A DNA stretch of 42,012 nucleotides. Source: an uncultured Verrucomicrobiales bacterium (GTDB taxonomy: Bacteria; Verrucomicrobiota; Verrucomicrobiia; Verrucomicrobiales; Akkermansiaceae). Shown one piece after another: positions 41,920-42,012 of the stretch; within the stretch, counting starts at the first letter, position 1; each line of letters starts with the position of its first letter. The DNA is taken from the NCBI GenBank assembly GCA_937991965.1, contig CALKLP010000014.1, positions 1-42,012 on the forward strand, in the 5' to 3' direction. Both the position numbers and the translations under genes were made by a program. The notes under the pieces are model-generated. The model saw only the letters and a list, made by a program, of their open reading frames with translations. It did not search any database and had not been told where the DNA came from.

Positions 41920-42012
41920 TTATTTCATCCGCTCTCCCTCATACGCCTCTAGAACCTGATCGCTCAGGAAGCGATCAGGATCCATGATGGCCTGGTCGGT
42001 GAGCTCAAAGGT
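41920..42012 (-). CDS. C-terminal end of an unknown protein (5' end beyond the window)
   Basis: An open minus-strand frame of 30 codons runs to a TAA at 41920-41922, ending DQVLEAYEGERMK. No family is recognised from so short a piece, and no claim is made about function. It contains a strong palindrome (41955-41979). Confidence 0.55.
   Translation of the reverse strand, partial: TFELTDQAIMDPDRFLSDQVLEAYEGERMK
41955..41979. repeat. 10-bp hairpin within the last gene
   Basis: CCTGATCGCT / AGCGATCAGG with a 5-base loop (41965-41969), inside the open frame. No T run follows on either side, so it is not a classical terminator. It might be an mRNA structure or chance. Confidence 0.35.

Noticed and set aside
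1..42012. CRISPR arrays, rRNA, tRNA, IS elements, prophage genes, Rex operator sites
   Set aside because: Looked for on both strands; no regularly spaced repeats, RNA gene cores, transposase, integrase or phage structural genes, and no TTGTGAA-N4-TTCACAA site.

Overview
This window looks like ordinary chromosome from a Verrucomicrobiota-type bacterium in the PVC group. The markers are a Minf_1886-family protein (25878-26261), which as I recall it is a family of verrucomicrobia and planctomycetes; LL-diaminopimelate aminotransferase DapL, as in Chlamydiae and Verrucomicrobia; a tyrosine-less chlamydial-type ribonucleotide reductase; bactofilin; and many small lipoproteins. Base composition is near balanced except for one AT-rich patch at 17.7-19.05 kb. 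Shine-Dalgarno motifs are almost absent: of about twenty plus-strand starts only rplU, and perhaps cinA, shows one. The phylum is an inference from gene content, not from a marker-gene comparison.

Layout. 0-4.1 kb (-): nrdB-nrdA, class Ic ribonucleotide reductase, with phased DnaA-box-like repeats upstream. 4.8-7.9 kb (-): mfd. 8-11.6 kb: amidase lipoprotein, tsaE (-), rplU-rpmA, dapL. 11.7-13.5 kb (-): small membrane protein and an MFS transporter. 13.6-17.7 kb (+): a two-gene unit of an AAA+ ATPase and a LOG/SLOG-fold protein, then cinA. 17.7-19.05 kb: a small AT-rich island (DUF2089-type regulator plus two membrane proteins) between cinA and its convergent neighbour, bounded by an 18-bp direct repeat that duplicates the end of cinA. 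19.06-22.6 kb (-): bactofilin, SMP-30-like protein, rhomboid-like protein with zinc ribbon, lipoprotein, voltage-gated potassium channel with zinc ribbon. 22.7-27.9 kb (+): BamE-like lipoprotein, then an operon of class A PBP, Minf_1886, phosphodiester glycosidase and tcdA. 28.1-32.4 kb: 2OG oxygenase, then (-) fxsA, LON-domain protein, amt with a good sigma-54 promoter, metallophosphoesterase. 32.4-34.2 kb (-): rex, argF and a 57-residue CPXCG zinc protein. 34.4-38.6 kb: thrB, PiT-like permease (-), STAS + GAF-SpoIIE phosphatase pair. 38.7-41.2 kb (+): grpE-dnaJ-scpB. 41.3-41.9 kb (+): higBA toxin-antitoxin with twin operators. A minus-strand gene of unknown function is cut by the right edge.

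How the genes work together. Most are housekeeping: dNTP synthesis, transcription-coupled repair, ribosome, lysine/peptidoglycan precursor synthesis, t6A tRNA modification (tsaE and tcdA), arginine and threonine synthesis, chaperones and chromosome segregation. Cell-envelope genes recur (amidase, PBP, phosphodiester glycosidase, bactofilin, lipoproteins). The parts most worth following up are the cinA-end island, the AAA+/LOG pair, the tyrosine-less NrdB, the PBP operon with its repetitive PBP tail, and the kinase-less STAS/SpoIIE pair. No CRISPR array, rRNA, tRNA, transposase or recombinase was seen.
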